DNA of 35,396 bases from Actinophytocola sp. (GCA_009379975.1 WHSS01000024.1:1-35396); one strand, 5' to 3'. Shown: positions 1-8,395, counted from the first letter of the stretch. Translations and numbers: made by a program. Notes: generated by a model not told the origin, from the letters alone.

Positions 1-66
1 CCGGCCGGCTGAGTTCCACGCTAGGGTGACGCCGCGTAGGCGGTGCGTCACGGCGGGAGGGTCCTC

Positions 67-828
67 GTGGAGAAGTTCTCGGTGCTTGCCACCGACGTCG
101 AGGTCATCGTCGCCGACTCCGGGCGTCCTCGCGACTGGCTGCCCCACCGGGTCGAGCATGTCGGCACCGCCGTCGCCGAGCGCGACGCCTACGTCGCCGA
201 GGCGCGAGCGAGGCTGCGGGCCGATGGGCTGCACGACGGCACCCGGTACGACGATGACGTCGATGCGGGGTTCGCGGTGTGGACCGATCCTGACGCAGTG
301 GTGGTAGTGCGCGGCACGCAGTCGATGGACCCGCCGCAGGTGCTCGGACGAGGTGCGCTGAAACCGCACCTGGCGGTGTGCTCGGTGCAGTCGGCGGAGA
401 TGATCGACTTCGAGCTGCTGCCGCCGGCCGAGCTGCCTGCCGCGCTAGCGAGCATGGTGCCGGAGTACCCGCCGATCGATGCGCAGCCCCACTCGGTGCA
501 GATCGCCGGCCCGGACCGCGATGATGACGACGCGGAAACCTCGGTCAAGCAATCTGCCGGTTCACGCCCTGGCACCGAAGGCCTCGCCCCGTACTCGGCG
601 TGGCCGGTGACGGTCAACGGCGGCTTCGAGCTGTACTTCAAGGACCGGGGCAGGCTCACGCACGCGGGGACGGTGCAGTTCTTCCTCGGCGACGGTGGCG
701 GCTACATCGCGCGCGAGCGGACGACCGCGGCCGGCACGTGGCTGGACTTCCGGCCCTGCGTCGCCCGCCAGTACCTGGCCCAGTGGCTGCGCGATGAGAT
801 CGCCGACTACGGCAGGTATGGCGCGTGA
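67..828 (+). CDS. EspG-family ESX secretion-associated protein
   Basis: EspG proteins are cytosolic chaperones that bind PE/PPE-type substrates of type VII (ESX) secretion systems. The 254-residue product has the family outline: an N-terminal beta-strand region (VLATDVEVIVADSG), a middle part with a WTDPDAVVVVRG strand, and a C-terminal block of two strands (TVQFFLGDGGGYIARER) followed by a closing helix (RQYLAQWLRDEI), as in other actinobacterial EspG proteins. I chose GTG 67 because GGGAGG at 55-60 is well spaced for it; a longer start at GTG 43 has no such site. A WXG-type protein, a DUF3558 lipoprotein and a PPE-like protein follow on the same strand, which fits an ESX accessory cluster. 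No EccC ATPase or membrane component is in the window, so the secretion machinery must be elsewhere. The family call rests on pattern and context, since similarity within EspG is low. Confidence 0.72.
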   Translation: MEKFSVLATDVEVIVADSGRPRDWLPHRVEHVGTAVAERDAYVAEARARLRADGLHDGTRYDDDVDAGFAVWTDPDAVVVVRGTQSMDPPQVLGRGALKPHLAVCSVQSAEMIDFELLPPAELPAALASMVPEYPPIDAQPHSVQIAGPDRDDDDAETSVKQSAGSRPGTEGLAPYSAWPVTVNGGFELYFKDRGRLTHAGTVQFFLGDGGGYIARERTTAAGTWLDFRPCVARQYLAQWLRDEIADYGRYGA

Positions 829-926
829 GTGTGACGCCCGGCGAATCTCGCCGAACTCACCCCACGCGGTGACGTTGGCTTGCTACCGTCGAACGCGGCT
901 GGGTTAGCACGGAGGGTAGGACGGAC

Positions 927-1427
927 ATGGGGTTCGACGAGAAGCCGATCTCGGAGACCGGCGGCGCTTCCGGCGACGCGGACGGGGAGACCGGCATCGG
1001 CGGTGGGCTGCTCGACCGCATGATCGGTGGAGCGACGCCGTTCGACACGAAGAGCGTGGACACCTTCCACAAGGACGCCGACATGTTCAAGGACTGGGCA
1101 GGCCAGGGCAAGTTCGCGGTGAACGAGGAGGCCATGCGGGCTTACACCAAGGTGTGTGACGCCTACATCGATGGCTGGCAACATGTCCAACGTGAAGCGC
1201 AATTGCTCACAACATCTGCACCGATGGGCTCAAGCCCGTTCGCGAAGCAGATCGCCGAGTACAACGTCAAAGTTGCCGAAGGCGACGAGCGCTCACTCCT
1301 CCCGAACCTGAGAAAGATGTACGACGGGTTCACAAAGATGAAAGAAGGCCTGGCCATCGCCCGCAAGAACTACAACGAAGCCGACTCCGACGCGAACATC
1401 TCGTTCACGAAGTTCAAGCTGGACTGA
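927..1427 (+). CDS. WXG-type protein, candidate ESX substrate
   Basis: This 166-residue, mostly helical protein is not a standard 100-residue WXG100 protein but carries both marks of an ESX substrate. A Trp-Ala-Gly turn (W57-G59) lies between predicted helices, and a C-terminal Tyr-xxx-Asp motif (Y149 to D153) matches the general ESX signal YxxxD/E. The first 40 residues are Gly/Asp/Thr-rich and probably disordered. There is no Sec signal peptide or membrane segment. GGAGGG at 911-916 precedes ATG 927. The stop codon overlaps the next start (TGATG), so this gene and the DUF3558 lipoprotein are translationally coupled. Secretion is inferred from the motifs and neighbours; it could instead be a cytosolic partner of the PPE-like protein. 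Confidence 0.6.
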   Translation: MGFDEKPISETGGASGDADGETGIGGGLLDRMIGGATPFDTKSVDTFHKDADMFKDWAGQGKFAVNEEAMRAYTKVCDAYIDGWQHVQREAQLLTTSAPMGSSPFAKQIAEYNVKVAEGDERSLLPNLRKMYDGFTKMKEGLAIARKNYNEADSDANISFTKFKLD

Positions 1428-2038
1428 TGGTGAACCGACCGAAGCAACTCCGCGCTCTAGCGCCACTGCTCGCGCTGCTGCTCATGGGCTGCGATGAGAC
1501 CGACGGCATCCCGTCCGGGAACCCGACGCCATCAGCCGCGCAATCAGCGTCCCCCAATCCGTCCGAGGGTGGCGATGTCTTCGCCGGGCTGGACGAATGC
1601 GAGATCCTCGATACGGCGCTAGAAGGCGAGGGCTTCGAGCCCGGCAAAATCAATGACAAGTTCAAAAGCATCCAACCCTGCGCCGCTGACAAGCTTACGA
1701 ACGAACCTTGCACAGCCGACAGCTGCAGGTACGACCGTATGGTTGCAGTTCAGATCGACCTCGCGTTCCAACAGCGCGCTTTCGATCAGATGGATCTCGA
1801 CACCGAGCGGACCCACAAGGGCGATGTCAACGGGCGCGAAGCTGTCATGATCAAGGATCCGGCGGAGCGGGAGTTCGGTATCGAGGGCGGCTGCATGATC
1901 ATCATGAGAGTCGGTGCATCGCACTACGCGTTGGTCGTCGGCGGGCTGGCCGGTGGACGAGACGCGGATAAGGACTGCAAGATCGTCGATCAGGTCGCCA
2001 AGCGGGTTGAGCCACAGTTGCCGCAAGTCGGAGGGTAG
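1427..2038 (+). CDS. DUF3558-family lipoprotein
   Basis: The 203-residue precursor starts with a basic n-region, a Leu/Ala-rich h-region and a clear lipobox (L19-M20-G21-C22), so the mature protein should be lipid-anchored at Cys22 on the outer face of the membrane. A Ser/Pro/Asn-rich linker follows. The globular part opens with a GLDECEILD segment and has further paired cysteines (around PCAADKL and EPCTADSC), matching DUF3558, a family of actinobacterial lipoproteins of unknown function often found beside ESX genes. The start overlaps the upstream stop by one base. The next gene begins 10 bases downstream, so these genes probably form one operon. Confidence 0.8.
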   Translation: MVNRPKQLRALAPLLALLLMGCDETDGIPSGNPTPSAAQSASPNPSEGGDVFAGLDECEILDTALEGEGFEPGKINDKFKSIQPCAADKLTNEPCTADSCRYDRMVAVQIDLAFQQRAFDQMDLDTERTHKGDVNGREAVMIKDPAEREFGIEGGCMIIMRVGASHYALVVGGLAGGRDADKDCKIVDQVAKRVEPQLPQVGG

Positions 2039-2047
2039 GAGAGACCA

Positions 2048-3553
2048 ATGACGGATGAGGGGCGCCAATACGAAGGCGACGTCGCGGACCAGCGGTTCCA
2101 GGAGAACATGACCGATGCCCCGCCATTGCCCAGCCCGGCCACCTTGGTCCACACGGCACAGGCGTATATCGACTCGCAGCAGCAGGCGGCGCAGTACCAG
2201 GAGAACCAGGGCCAGCGGCTCGCACTCGGGCAGGAGATGCGGGGCGAGCATCCGCACCCGGACTCCGACTACGACGGGTTCGACCACGAGCGGCTCTACG
2301 CCTTCTCCCAGGAGAACAACACCGCGACCGAGATCGACGACCGGGGACGGGCAGCAAACGAGCTCGGCAACTTCCTGCGGGAGGTGGCAGATGCCGCGAA
2401 GGAAGCGATGGCGGCGGAAGGCACCGCGTGGCAGGGCGCGGCCGCCGAGCAGGCCGGTAGCTGGGTCAACAACACCACGGCCTGGATGGAAGAGTCCGGC
2501 GACGGCGCGCACCTGATCGCCAACCAGTACTCGTCGCAGACCGAGATCGCGTCGCGGCTGAAGAACGAGACACCGCCGCCGACCGGCTTCAACGCCGAGA
2601 CCGAACTGGCCAAGGTTCGCAATCAGGTGTCGGACGGGGACATCGTCGGCGCGGCGGTCAGCTACTCGCAGATCAGCGCCAAGGAGGCCGAGGCGCGGGC
2701 GAAGCGGCAGGAGGCGGTCGACGCCCTGCGGCGGTCCGACGAAGGCTACGTACAGACCGCGATGCGGCAACCGGCGTTCGTCGAGCCACCGTCGCTGACG
2801 GGCGACCAGGCCGGCGGCGCGACCTTCGCCAGTTCGGCAGGCGGCGCGGTCGCGACCGGCGTTCCCGCTGTCGGATCGGCGGGCGGCATGGGCGGCGCAC
2901 CGGGAGGTGCCGGACCGGTGGCAGGCGGCTCGACCGGCGCGCCCCCGGTGCAGTCGCCGGGCGCGACCACGGGCGTCGGCGGCACCGGCGGCGGTCCGGC
3001 TGGCGGACCCGCCGGCAGCGGAGGCGGGGCGGGCCCGCGGCCGGGTGTCGGTGGCGGCTTCGCGCCGCTCGCCGCGGGTGCCGCGCGCACCGGTGAGACC
3101 CGCCGAAGCAATCCCTCACCGTTCCGCGGGAAGGGCGCCGGCGGCACGGCGAAGCCGGGTCAGAACCGCGCGGGCGGCCGGGTATCCGGACCGCCTGCCG
3201 CGAAGGGCCCCAGTGCGGCAGGACGCATCGCGGGCGGGCCGGGTGCGGGAGACAAGGCGGGTGCCGGGCAGGGCAAGAGCACCGGTGCGCAGCCGCCGAA
3301 GCAGCCTGCCATCGGCGGACGTGCGGCGGCGGCCCACGCGGGAGCGGCCGGAGCGCGAGGCGGCATGCCGATGGCCGCGACCGGCGCGGGCGGCCGTGGC
3401 GCCCAAGGCGATGACGACAAGGACAAGAAGGCCACCGACCTGCTGAAGAACGAGGACCTGTTCACTCACGAAGGCGAGGACGGCTACCTCTACGACACCG
3501 AAGGCACGGTAGTTCCACCCGAGGTCATCGGCGAAACGGACCAGGCGCGCTGA
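2048..3553 (+). CDS. PPE-like protein with Gly/Ala-rich tail (putative ESX substrate)
   Basis: A 501-residue protein in three parts. Residues 1-240 are alpha-helical and resemble the PPE-type helical bundle of Pseudonocardiaceae proteins, with a Trp-Gln-Gly turn at W128-G130. Residues about 260-440 are a low-complexity Gly/Ala/Pro-rich region. A short acidic C-terminal block (DLFTHEGEDGYLYDTEG then PPEVIGE) resembles the conserved tail of actinobacterial PPE-domain proteins. There is no Sec signal. AGGAGA lies just before ATG 2048. As the last gene after EspG, the WXG-type protein and DUF3558, it is the likely client of the EspG chaperone and a probable ESX-exported or cell-surface protein. 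The stop codon lies inside an R1 palindromic repeat that is shared with the convergent methyltransferase gene. Confidence 0.68.
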   Translation: MTDEGRQYEGDVADQRFQENMTDAPPLPSPATLVHTAQAYIDSQQQAAQYQENQGQRLALGQEMRGEHPHPDSDYDGFDHERLYAFSQENNTATEIDDRGRAANELGNFLREVADAAKEAMAAEGTAWQGAAAEQAGSWVNNTTAWMEESGDGAHLIANQYSSQTEIASRLKNETPPPTGFNAETELAKVRNQVSDGDIVGAAVSYSQISAKEAEARAKRQEAVDALRRSDEGYVQTAMRQPAFVEPPSLTGDQAGGATFASSAGGAVATGVPAVGSAGGMGGAPGGAGPVAGGSTGAPPVQSPGATTGVGGTGGGPAGGPAGSGGGAGPRPGVGGGFAPLAAGAARTGETRRSNPSPFRGKGAGGTAKPGQNRAGGRVSGPPAAKGPSAAGRIAGGPGAGDKAGAGQGKSTGAQPPKQPAIGGRAAAAHAGAAGARGGMPMAATGAGGRGAQGDDDKDKKATDLLKNEDLFTHEGEDGYLYDTEGTVVPPEVIGETDQAR

Positions 3554-3627
3554 AAGACGCCCTCAGTCCATTCAACGGACTGAGTGGCGCTTTCAGTCCG
3601 TCCAGCGGACTGAAAGCGTCGTTCAGC
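3549..3627. repeat. R1 palindromic repeat, copy a (79 bp)
   Basis: This element starts with GCTGAAAGACGCC and ends with GCGTCGTTCAGC, nearly its reverse complement, with further GGACTGA/TCAGTCC pairs inside. It matches copies at 8396-8474, 25076-25148 and 25841-25919. The TGA at 3551-3553 ends the PPE-like gene and the TCA at 3623-3625 is the stop codon of the convergent methyltransferase, so the element terminates both reading frames. Its fold suggests it also acts as a bidirectional transcription terminator. Confidence 0.85.
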
Positions 3628-4702
3628 GCTTGCGGCAGAGGTAGACACAGTCCATCGGGTCGTCGGGCACGTCGCTGACGCCGAGCACGTCGAACCCGGC
3701 GTCGTCGAGCATCTGACGTGCCAGTTCCTCGCCCCAGCACGTGCCAAGCCCCGCGCCGTCGAGCGCGAGCGAGACCGTCATGCAGTGCAACGTGCTGATC
3801 GAGTACAGCAACGGCGCGAACGGGTTACCGACGTTGTTCTCCAGGTGACTGGACGCTTTGATGTCGAACATGACGAAGGTGCCACCGTCGGCGAGCGCGG
3901 CGTTCACGCTGCGCAGCACACCCGCGGGATCGGCCTGGTCGTGGATCGCGTCGAAGGCGAACACGACGTCCAGCGGAAGGTCCGTTGGCAACTGTGCGAC
4001 ATCCTGGACCTCGAACCGCACATTGCTCAGGCCCATCTCGACGGCCTCCGCCCGCGCCTGCTCGATGGCGTCCGCGCCGATGTCGTAGCCGACGAACGTC
4101 GAAGCCGGGTAGGCGGCGGCCAGCAGGTTCATCGCGTGCCCGCTGCCGCAGCCGACGTCGGCGGCCCGGATGCCGGCGGCGAGCCGCTCGGGCAGATCGC
4201 CGGTCAGCGGCAGGATCCCGTCGATCAGTTGGCCGTCGAACAGGCCCCGGCTGAGCTCGTCCATCACCGCGGTGAAGCGCGGCCGGAACTTCTCGTACGG
4301 CACGCCGCCACCATGCCGGAAGGCGTCGATCACGCCGTCGAGGTGATTACCCAACAGCGCGGAAAGCAGGCTCATCGGCGCGAGGTTGTCCGAACCGCCG
4401 CCGGTGAGGCAGGCCGCGTGCTCGGGCGGCAAGGTGTAGCGGCCGGACTCGGGTTCGTAGCTGAATATCTCGGCCGTGGTGAGCGCACCGAGCCATTCGC
4501 GCACGTAGCGTTCCCGCAGGCCGGCGCGTTCGGCGAGTTCGGTGCTGGTCGCCGGTCCGGCGGCCGCCGCGTCGAACAGTCCGGTGCGGTGACCGACGTC
4601 GATCATCAACGTCAGCGTGCCGCTGGTAAAGGTTTCGAACAGGCGGCCGGCGAACTCCTCGACCTTGGCTTCGTCCAGCGCCGGCACGGCTTCTGTGGTC
4701 AT
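3623..4702 (-). CDS. SAM-dependent methyltransferase, winged-helix/Rv2258c type
   Basis: A class I methyltransferase of 359 residues. Residues 20-100 form a winged-helix dimerisation domain (STELAERAGLRERYVREWLGAL). The Rossmann domain starts at about 180 with SAM motif I (ADVGCGSGHA, 181-190), followed by an acidic ribose-binding segment (VGYDIGADAIEQA) and a motif IV region (VVFAFDAIHDQ). This arrangement matches the Mycobacterium tuberculosis Rv2258c-like family, whose substrate is unknown; small hydrophobic acceptors have been suggested for relatives. AAGGAG lies 7 bases before the ATG. The gene has no operon partner: the R1 repeat lies at its 3' end, and the nitrobindin stop is 81 bases upstream of its start. 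Assigning a specific substrate is not justified. Confidence 0.82.
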   Translation of the reverse strand: MTTEAVPALDEAKVEEFAGRLFETFTSGTLTLMIDVGHRTGLFDAAAAGPATSTELAERAGLRERYVREWLGALTTAEIFSYEPESGRYTLPPEHAACLTGGGSDNLAPMSLLSALLGNHLDGVIDAFRHGGGVPYEKFRPRFTAVMDELSRGLFDGQLIDGILPLTGDLPERLAAGIRAADVGCGSGHAMNLLAAAYPASTFVGYDIGADAIEQARAEAVEMGLSNVRFEVQDVAQLPTDLPLDVVFAFDAIHDQADPAGVLRSVNAALADGGTFVMFDIKASSHLENNVGNPFAPLLYSISTLHCMTVSLALDGAGLGTCWGEELARQMLDDAGFDVLGVSDVPDDPMDCVYLCRKR

Positions 4703-4783
4703 GGGGCGGCTCCTTAGTGGTGGCCCGAGTATCGCACCATTTCCGACATAGGAGCCCTTACGTGGCGATAACGGCAGCAGCCC

Positions 4784-5401
4784 CTATCCAGCGATGCGCT
4801 GCAACCGCGCCGAAGTGTGCGGCTGAAGTGGCTGACCCGCCATGGCACGCTCCTCGACATACCCGAGGTCGCCGCCGGGGACGATGCCGTAGAGCCGCTT
4901 GGCGCCGGTGACGTCCTTGGCGCTGACCGTGCGGACGACGGCATCGGTGCCGAGCTCCCACGACGTCTGCGTACGGGCCTTGCCGTAGAACAGCTCGAGG
5001 ATGCCGGTGTTGTGCGCGAGCAGTAGCTCGATGGAGTCATCGGCCTGCGGGCGCCACCAGCCCGTCTCCCGTGCGGCGGGCCGGATGACGTTGCCGTCGT
5101 CGTCGAGCAGCCAGGAACGAGACTCGTGATAGAGGAACGGCCTGCCGTCGTGCGCGATGGTGACCTGCTGCGCGAACCGGTACGGGCCGTCGATGGTCGG
5201 GTAGTCCACCTGCCCCTCGCCCCGCCACACGCCGATCAGCGGCAGCAGCGCCAGGCAGGCGTCGTGCAGGCTCGGCCCTTCGCGCAGGTTCGCGGTGTCA
5301 CCCGGGATCGGCAGGTCGTCGAACTGGGGCACATTGCGCGCACGCGTCTCCTCCGCGCGCTCGGCCGCCGCCCGGACCGCTTCGTTGCCGCTTTCCGCCA
5401 T
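4784..5401 (-). CDS. nitrobindin-like heme-binding beta-barrel protein
   Basis: Nitrobindins are ten-stranded beta-barrels that bind ferric heme b and act on reactive nitrogen species (peroxynitrite isomerisation). This 205-residue protein has the family signature GVWRGEG (57-63), then a [14 protein letters not shown] strand, FLYHESRSW, the ETGWWRP strand, [15 protein letters not shown] and a C-terminal [13 protein letters not shown] block whose His195 aligns with the proximal heme ligand. An extra N-terminal helix of about 45 residues precedes the barrel, as in many actinobacterial members (compare Rv2717c). The ATG follows the stop of a small membrane-protein gene by 3 bases, with no good ribosome-binding site of its own, so it is probably translated by coupling. 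Confidence 0.88.
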   Translation of the reverse strand: MAESGNEAVRAAAERAEETRARNVPQFDDLPIPGDTANLREGPSLHDACLALLPLIGVWRGEGQVDYPTIDGPYRFAQQVTIAHDGRPFLYHESRSWLLDDDGNVIRPAARETGWWRPQADDSIELLLAHNTGILELFYGKARTQTSWELGTDAVVRTVSAKDVTGAKRLYGIVPGGDLGYVEERAMAGQPLQPHTSARLQRIAG

Positions 5402-5404
5402 CGA

Positions 5405-5512
5405 TCAGGACTGGTCGGCGTACATGCGGTAGACGACGTAGACCGAGAACCACGTCACGGCGACGATCGCCAGCACCAGCAGGGTCGTAAACAATATTTC
5501 CACGGTCAGCAC
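5405..5512 (-). CDS. small single-span membrane protein (35 aa)
   Basis: A short frame on the minus strand encodes MLTVEILFTTLLVLAIVAV followed by TWFSVYVVYRMYADQS: one hydrophobic span of about 22 residues with an aromatic boundary and a short polar tail. AGGGG precedes the GTG at 5512 by 5 bases. An internal GTG at 5503 would give 32 residues. The stop is only 3 bases before the nitrobindin ATG, so the two genes look like a coupled pair. I recognise no family. Support comes from the tight coupling, the clean transmembrane pattern and the absence of any competing longer gene here. Confidence 0.58.
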   Translation of the reverse strand: MLTVEILFTTLLVLAIVAVTWFSVYVVYRMYADQS

Positions 5513-5578
5513 TCTAACCCCTGCCGGCGACCGGCGGTGGCTGGCAGCGCGAAAGCATGATCCAGCACACTTGCTGCC

Positions 5579-6262
5579 ATGACGTCACGCCCGCTCGCCC
5601 TCGTCACCGGCGCCAGTAAAGGCATCGGCACCGCGATCGCCAACGCCCTCGGACCGACTCACCGGCTGCTGCTCGGCGGGCGCGACCCGGACTCGCTCGC
5701 CACGCTGGCCGCCGAACTGCCCGACGCCGTGCCGTGGCGGGTTGATCTCACCGACGAAGCCTCGCTCGCCGAGGCAACCGCCGACATCGGGTCGTTGGAC
5801 GTGCTGGTTCATTCGGCGGGTGTCGCCGCGCTCGGCACCGTCGAACAGTCGCGCGCCGAAGACTGGCGGGTGAACTTCGAGGTCAACGTCACCGCCGTCG
5901 CCGAACTGACCCGGTTGCTGCTGCCGGGGCTGCGCGCCGCACGGGGTCACGTCGTTCTCATCAACTCTGGCTCAGGGCTGCAGGCGCGCCCCGGCTGGGG
6001 GCCCTATGCCGCGAGCAAGTTCGCGCTACATGCGTTCGGTGACGCGCTGCGCGCCGAGGAGGCAGGCTCCGGACTCCGGGTGACCTCGGTGCATCCCGGA
6101 CGCACCGCGACGCCGATGCAGCAGGCGATCGTCGCGGCCGAGGGCAGGGACTACCGCCCCGAGGACTTCCTGCGGCCCGAGTCGGTGGCCGCGGCGGTGC
6201 TCGCCGCCGTCACCGCGACGCCCGACGCCCACATCACCGAGATCTCCATCCGGCCGAGCTAG
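5579..6262 (+). CDS. SDR-family NAD(P)-dependent oxidoreductase
   Basis: A classical short-chain dehydrogenase/reductase of 227 residues. The dinucleotide-binding motif TGASKGIG is at 10-17, NNAG is replaced by HSAG (78-81), the catalytic serine region is INSGSG (128-133), and the catalytic Tyr143-xxx-Lys147 lies in GPYAASK. A PG-motif (VHPGRTATPM) follows. The GGRD after the second strand suggests NADP(H) preference. The protein is slightly shorter than typical members (about 245) because the C-terminus is compact, which is common in actinobacterial homologues annotated as SDR family oxidoreductases. No strong ribosome-binding site is visible. The gene converges on the CAP-protein gene across an R2 palindrome. 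The substrate cannot be inferred. Confidence 0.88.
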   Translation: MTSRPLALVTGASKGIGTAIANALGPTHRLLLGGRDPDSLATLAAELPDAVPWRVDLTDEASLAEATADIGSLDVLVHSAGVAALGTVEQSRAEDWRVNFEVNVTAVAELTRLLLPGLRAARGHVVLINSGSGLQARPGWGPYAASKFALHAFGDALRAEEAGSGLRVTSVHPGRTATPMQQAIVAAEGRDYRPEDFLRPESVAAAVLAAVTATPDAHITEISIRPS

Positions 6263-6270
6263 CCACCACC

Positions 6271-6319
6271 CTCGTGCGTGAAAGTCCGTGCCCCGGCACG
6301 CTTAATCACTCACGACCTC
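6271..6319. repeat. R2 palindromic repeat, copy a; bidirectional terminator
   Basis: This segment between convergent genes contains CTCGTGCGTGAAAGTCC, a GTGCC/GGCAC hairpin and CACTCACGACC. The same words recur at 34094-34197, and the CACTCACGAC core also occurs at 21670-21715. The stop codon of the CAP-protein gene (TCA at 6318-6320) begins at its right edge. Position and fold suggest a shared transcription terminator. Confidence 0.65.
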
Positions 6320-7007
6320 AGTAGCCGAAGTTCTGCGTCCAGACCCAGGCGCCGTCATCGAGACCGACGCCGATCTTGGTGAGCTCGCAGTTGACGATGT
6401 TGTCCCGATGCCCCGGTGAGTCCATCCAGCCCGCCATCACGTCCGACGCACTGCGGTATCCCTCGGCGATGTTCTCCGCGCCGGGACTCGGATACCCGGC
6501 CGCTTTGATCCGCTCGCCGAAATCGATGCCTTCCGGCGTGACGTGCGAGAAGTAGTCACGGCTAGCCATGTCCTCGCTGTGCGCGGTCGCGGCCTCGGTG
6601 AGCCGGGCGTCGACGGTGACCGGATCACATCCCTGCCGCGCCCGCTCCCGGTTGACCAGGTCGACCACGGCCTCCTCCGGCGACGGTGACAGTGGTGCCG
6701 GCGGCGGCTTCGGCGTCGTGGTCGTGGGGCGCGCCGGCGATGAGGTGGTCTTCTTGGGCGGCTTCGTGGTGGTGACCCGGGCGCGGGTCGTGGTCGGCAG
6801 CCGAGTGGTCGTCGTGGTCGGCGGTGCGACCACCGATGAGGACGCGGATGTCGTGGTCGGGGCAGCGGTCACCCGCGGCGCCGGCTCCGCCGGGCTGAAC
6901 ACGGACTGCTGCGCCAGCACCGTCGCGGTGCCGGCACCGACACCGCCGAGCAACATCGCGGAAAGCGCGACCAGTAGCGATAATCTGCGCGCGGGTCTGT
7001 CAACCAC
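6318..7007 (-). CDS. secreted or membrane-anchored CAP-domain (SCP/PR1) protein
   Basis: The 229-residue protein has a hydrophobic segment at 9-32 (signal peptide or anchor), a Thr/Pro-rich linker at 45-110 typical of a cell-wall spacer, and a C-terminal CAP domain (112-229). Family marks include VNRERARQGCDPV, the metal/active-site region HSEDMASRDYFSH, the GAENIAEGYRS motif and WMDSPGHRDNIVN, ending in WTQNFGY. Bacterial CAP proteins are extracytoplasmic and mostly of unknown activity. There is no clear Shine-Dalgarno sequence before the GTG. A TAAGTT hexamer lies 8 bases upstream, so a leaderless or near-leaderless transcript is possible. An inverted repeat at 7025-7041 lies just upstream. 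Confidence 0.87.
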   Translation of the reverse strand: MVDRPARRLSLLVALSAMLLGGVGAGTATVLAQQSVFSPAEPAPRVTAAPTTTSASSSVVAPPTTTTTRLPTTTRARVTTTKPPKKTTSSPARPTTTTPKPPPAPLSPSPEEAVVDLVNRERARQGCDPVTVDARLTEAATAHSEDMASRDYFSHVTPEGIDFGERIKAAGYPSPGAENIAEGYRSASDVMAGWMDSPGHRDNIVNCELTKIGVGLDDGAWVWTQNFGY

Positions 7008-7024
7008 GGTCGGTCAACTTAGCA

Positions 7025-7041
7025 CTATCGAGTGACGATAG
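7025..7041. promoter_or_regulatory. 17-bp inverted repeat upstream of the CAP gene
   Basis: CTATCG and CGATAG arms flank AGTGA. It lies 18 bases upstream of the CAP-protein start and just beyond the stop of the deaminase gene, so it could be an operator for the CAP gene or a weak terminator for the deaminase transcript. The sequence alone does not decide between these. Confidence 0.4.
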
Positions 7042-7059
7042 GCAGGGATTCGATCGCGA

Positions 7060-8376
7060 TCACACTCGGACGCGGGCTCCGGCCGCCCGGACGACGGCTT
7101 GGGCTTCCTGCCGGTCGACCCTGGTCGGCTCACCGAAGGCGACGACCTGCTCGCCCGCCACCCACACGTCCCGCACCCGCCGCGATCCGGCGCCCCACAC
7201 CAGGTTCGCCAGCAGTTGCTCGTCCGGCACATCGATGCCACCCGCGAAGGTGGGGTCGTCGAGGTCGACATGCACCAGGTCGGCCCACCGCCCGGCCGAG
7301 AGCTCGCCGATGTCTTCCCTGCCCAGCGCCGCCGCACCACCCCGGGTGGCCATCAGCAGCGCGGCCGCCGCGGATAGCGCCGTCGAGTCCTGGGTGGAGA
7401 GCCGGGCGAGCATGGCGGCGAGCTGAATCTCGTGCCAGAGGTCGAGGTCGTCGTTGCTCGCCGGTCCGTCGGTGCCGAGGCCGACGGCGATGTCGGCGTC
7501 TCGCATCGCGTTCAACCGGGCGATGCCGGACGCCAGCTTCGCGTTCGATCCGGGGCAGTGGGCGATTCCCACGCCGCGCCGGGCGAACAGCGCGATGTCG
7601 GCGTCGGACATGTGCACGCAGTGGGCGGCGAGCACGCGCCCCGCCAGCAGGCCGATCTCGTCGAGCAGTTGCGGTACCGAGCCGTGCCCCTCGCGCTGGT
7701 TGATGTCCTCGTCGTGCGCTTCCGCGACATGGATCTGCACCAGCGCACCCCGCTGCCGAGCCGACTCCGCGACGAGCCGCAACGCCTCGATCGGCAGCAT
7801 GTATGCCGAATGCGGCCCGTAGCCGAGCTCGATGCGGTCGGCCGGACCGAAGCGCACCCCGTCCGCGTCGATCCAGCGGTCGACGTCGTCGATCATCTTC
7901 CGCCAGTCCATGCCGGGCAGATCGATGATCGGCACGCCGATGACCACGCGCGCGCCGGTGGCCAGCACCGCGTCGGCGACCTGATCGCCTTGGAAGTACA
8001 TCTCGGCACTGGTCGTTACGCCGTGCCGCAGCATCTCCACCGAGCCGAGCACCATGCCCGCGCGGATGTCGGCGGACCCCATGCGCGCTTCGGCGGGCCA
8101 GATGACCTCGCGCAGCCAGCGCAGCAGCGGGAGATCACCGCCCATGCCGCGCAACACGGTCATCGGGCTGTGCGCGTGCGCGTTGATCAGCCCGGGAAGC
8201 AGGATCCCCGGCAGGTCGGTCACCGTGCGATCGGCGTCGTCCACCGCGGGGGCGGTTGCCCGGGGACCGCTGTAGCTGATCCGGCCGTCGTCGTCGACAT
8301 CGACGGCGGCATCGCGCACCACGGTGCAGATCGGATCACAGGGCAGAAGCGCGGGTGCGTGCAGGCGTAACGACAT
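7060..8376 (-). CDS. amidohydrolase, 5-methylthioadenosine/S-adenosylhomocysteine deaminase type
   Basis: A TIM-barrel metal-dependent deaminase of 438 residues. The metal site is given by NAHAHSP (H67, H69), IHVAE (H216, with Glu219), AHCVH (H252 region) and LGTDGPASND (D303). The region LPGLINAHAHSPMTVLRG, then DLPLLRWL and VIWPAEA, closely follows the pattern of MTA/SAH deaminases (MtaD) and of related TrzN/AtzB/SsnA enzymes. The expected reaction is hydrolytic deamination of an adenosine or guanine-type substrate in salvage or methyl-cycle recycling, but the subgroup includes enzymes with other substrates (8-oxoguanine, triazines). It is transcribed alone, upstream of the CAP gene and downstream of trmB, from which an R1 repeat separates it. 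Confidence 0.82.
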   Translation of the reverse strand: MSLRLHAPALLPCDPICTVVRDAAVDVDDDGRISYSGPRATAPAVDDADRTVTDLPGILLPGLINAHAHSPMTVLRGMGGDLPLLRWLREVIWPAEARMGSADIRAGMVLGSVEMLRHGVTTSAEMYFQGDQVADAVLATGARVVIGVPIIDLPGMDWRKMIDDVDRWIDADGVRFGPADRIELGYGPHSAYMLPIEALRLVAESARQRGALVQIHVAEAHDEDINQREGHGSVPQLLDEIGLLAGRVLAAHCVHMSDADIALFARRGVGIAHCPGSNAKLASGIARLNAMRDADIAVGLGTDGPASNDDLDLWHEIQLAAMLARLSTQDSTALSAAAALLMATRGGAAALGREDIGELSAGRWADLVHVDLDDPTFAGGIDVPDEQLLANLVWGAGSRRVRDVWVAGEQVVAFGEPTRVDRQEAQAVVRAAGARVRV

Positions 8377-8395
8377 GTCCCGATCCTGTCAGAAA

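Noticed and set aside
3549-3627. R1 repeats as a CRISPR array
   Set aside because: Copies are single and kilobases apart, with no regular spacers and no cas genes.
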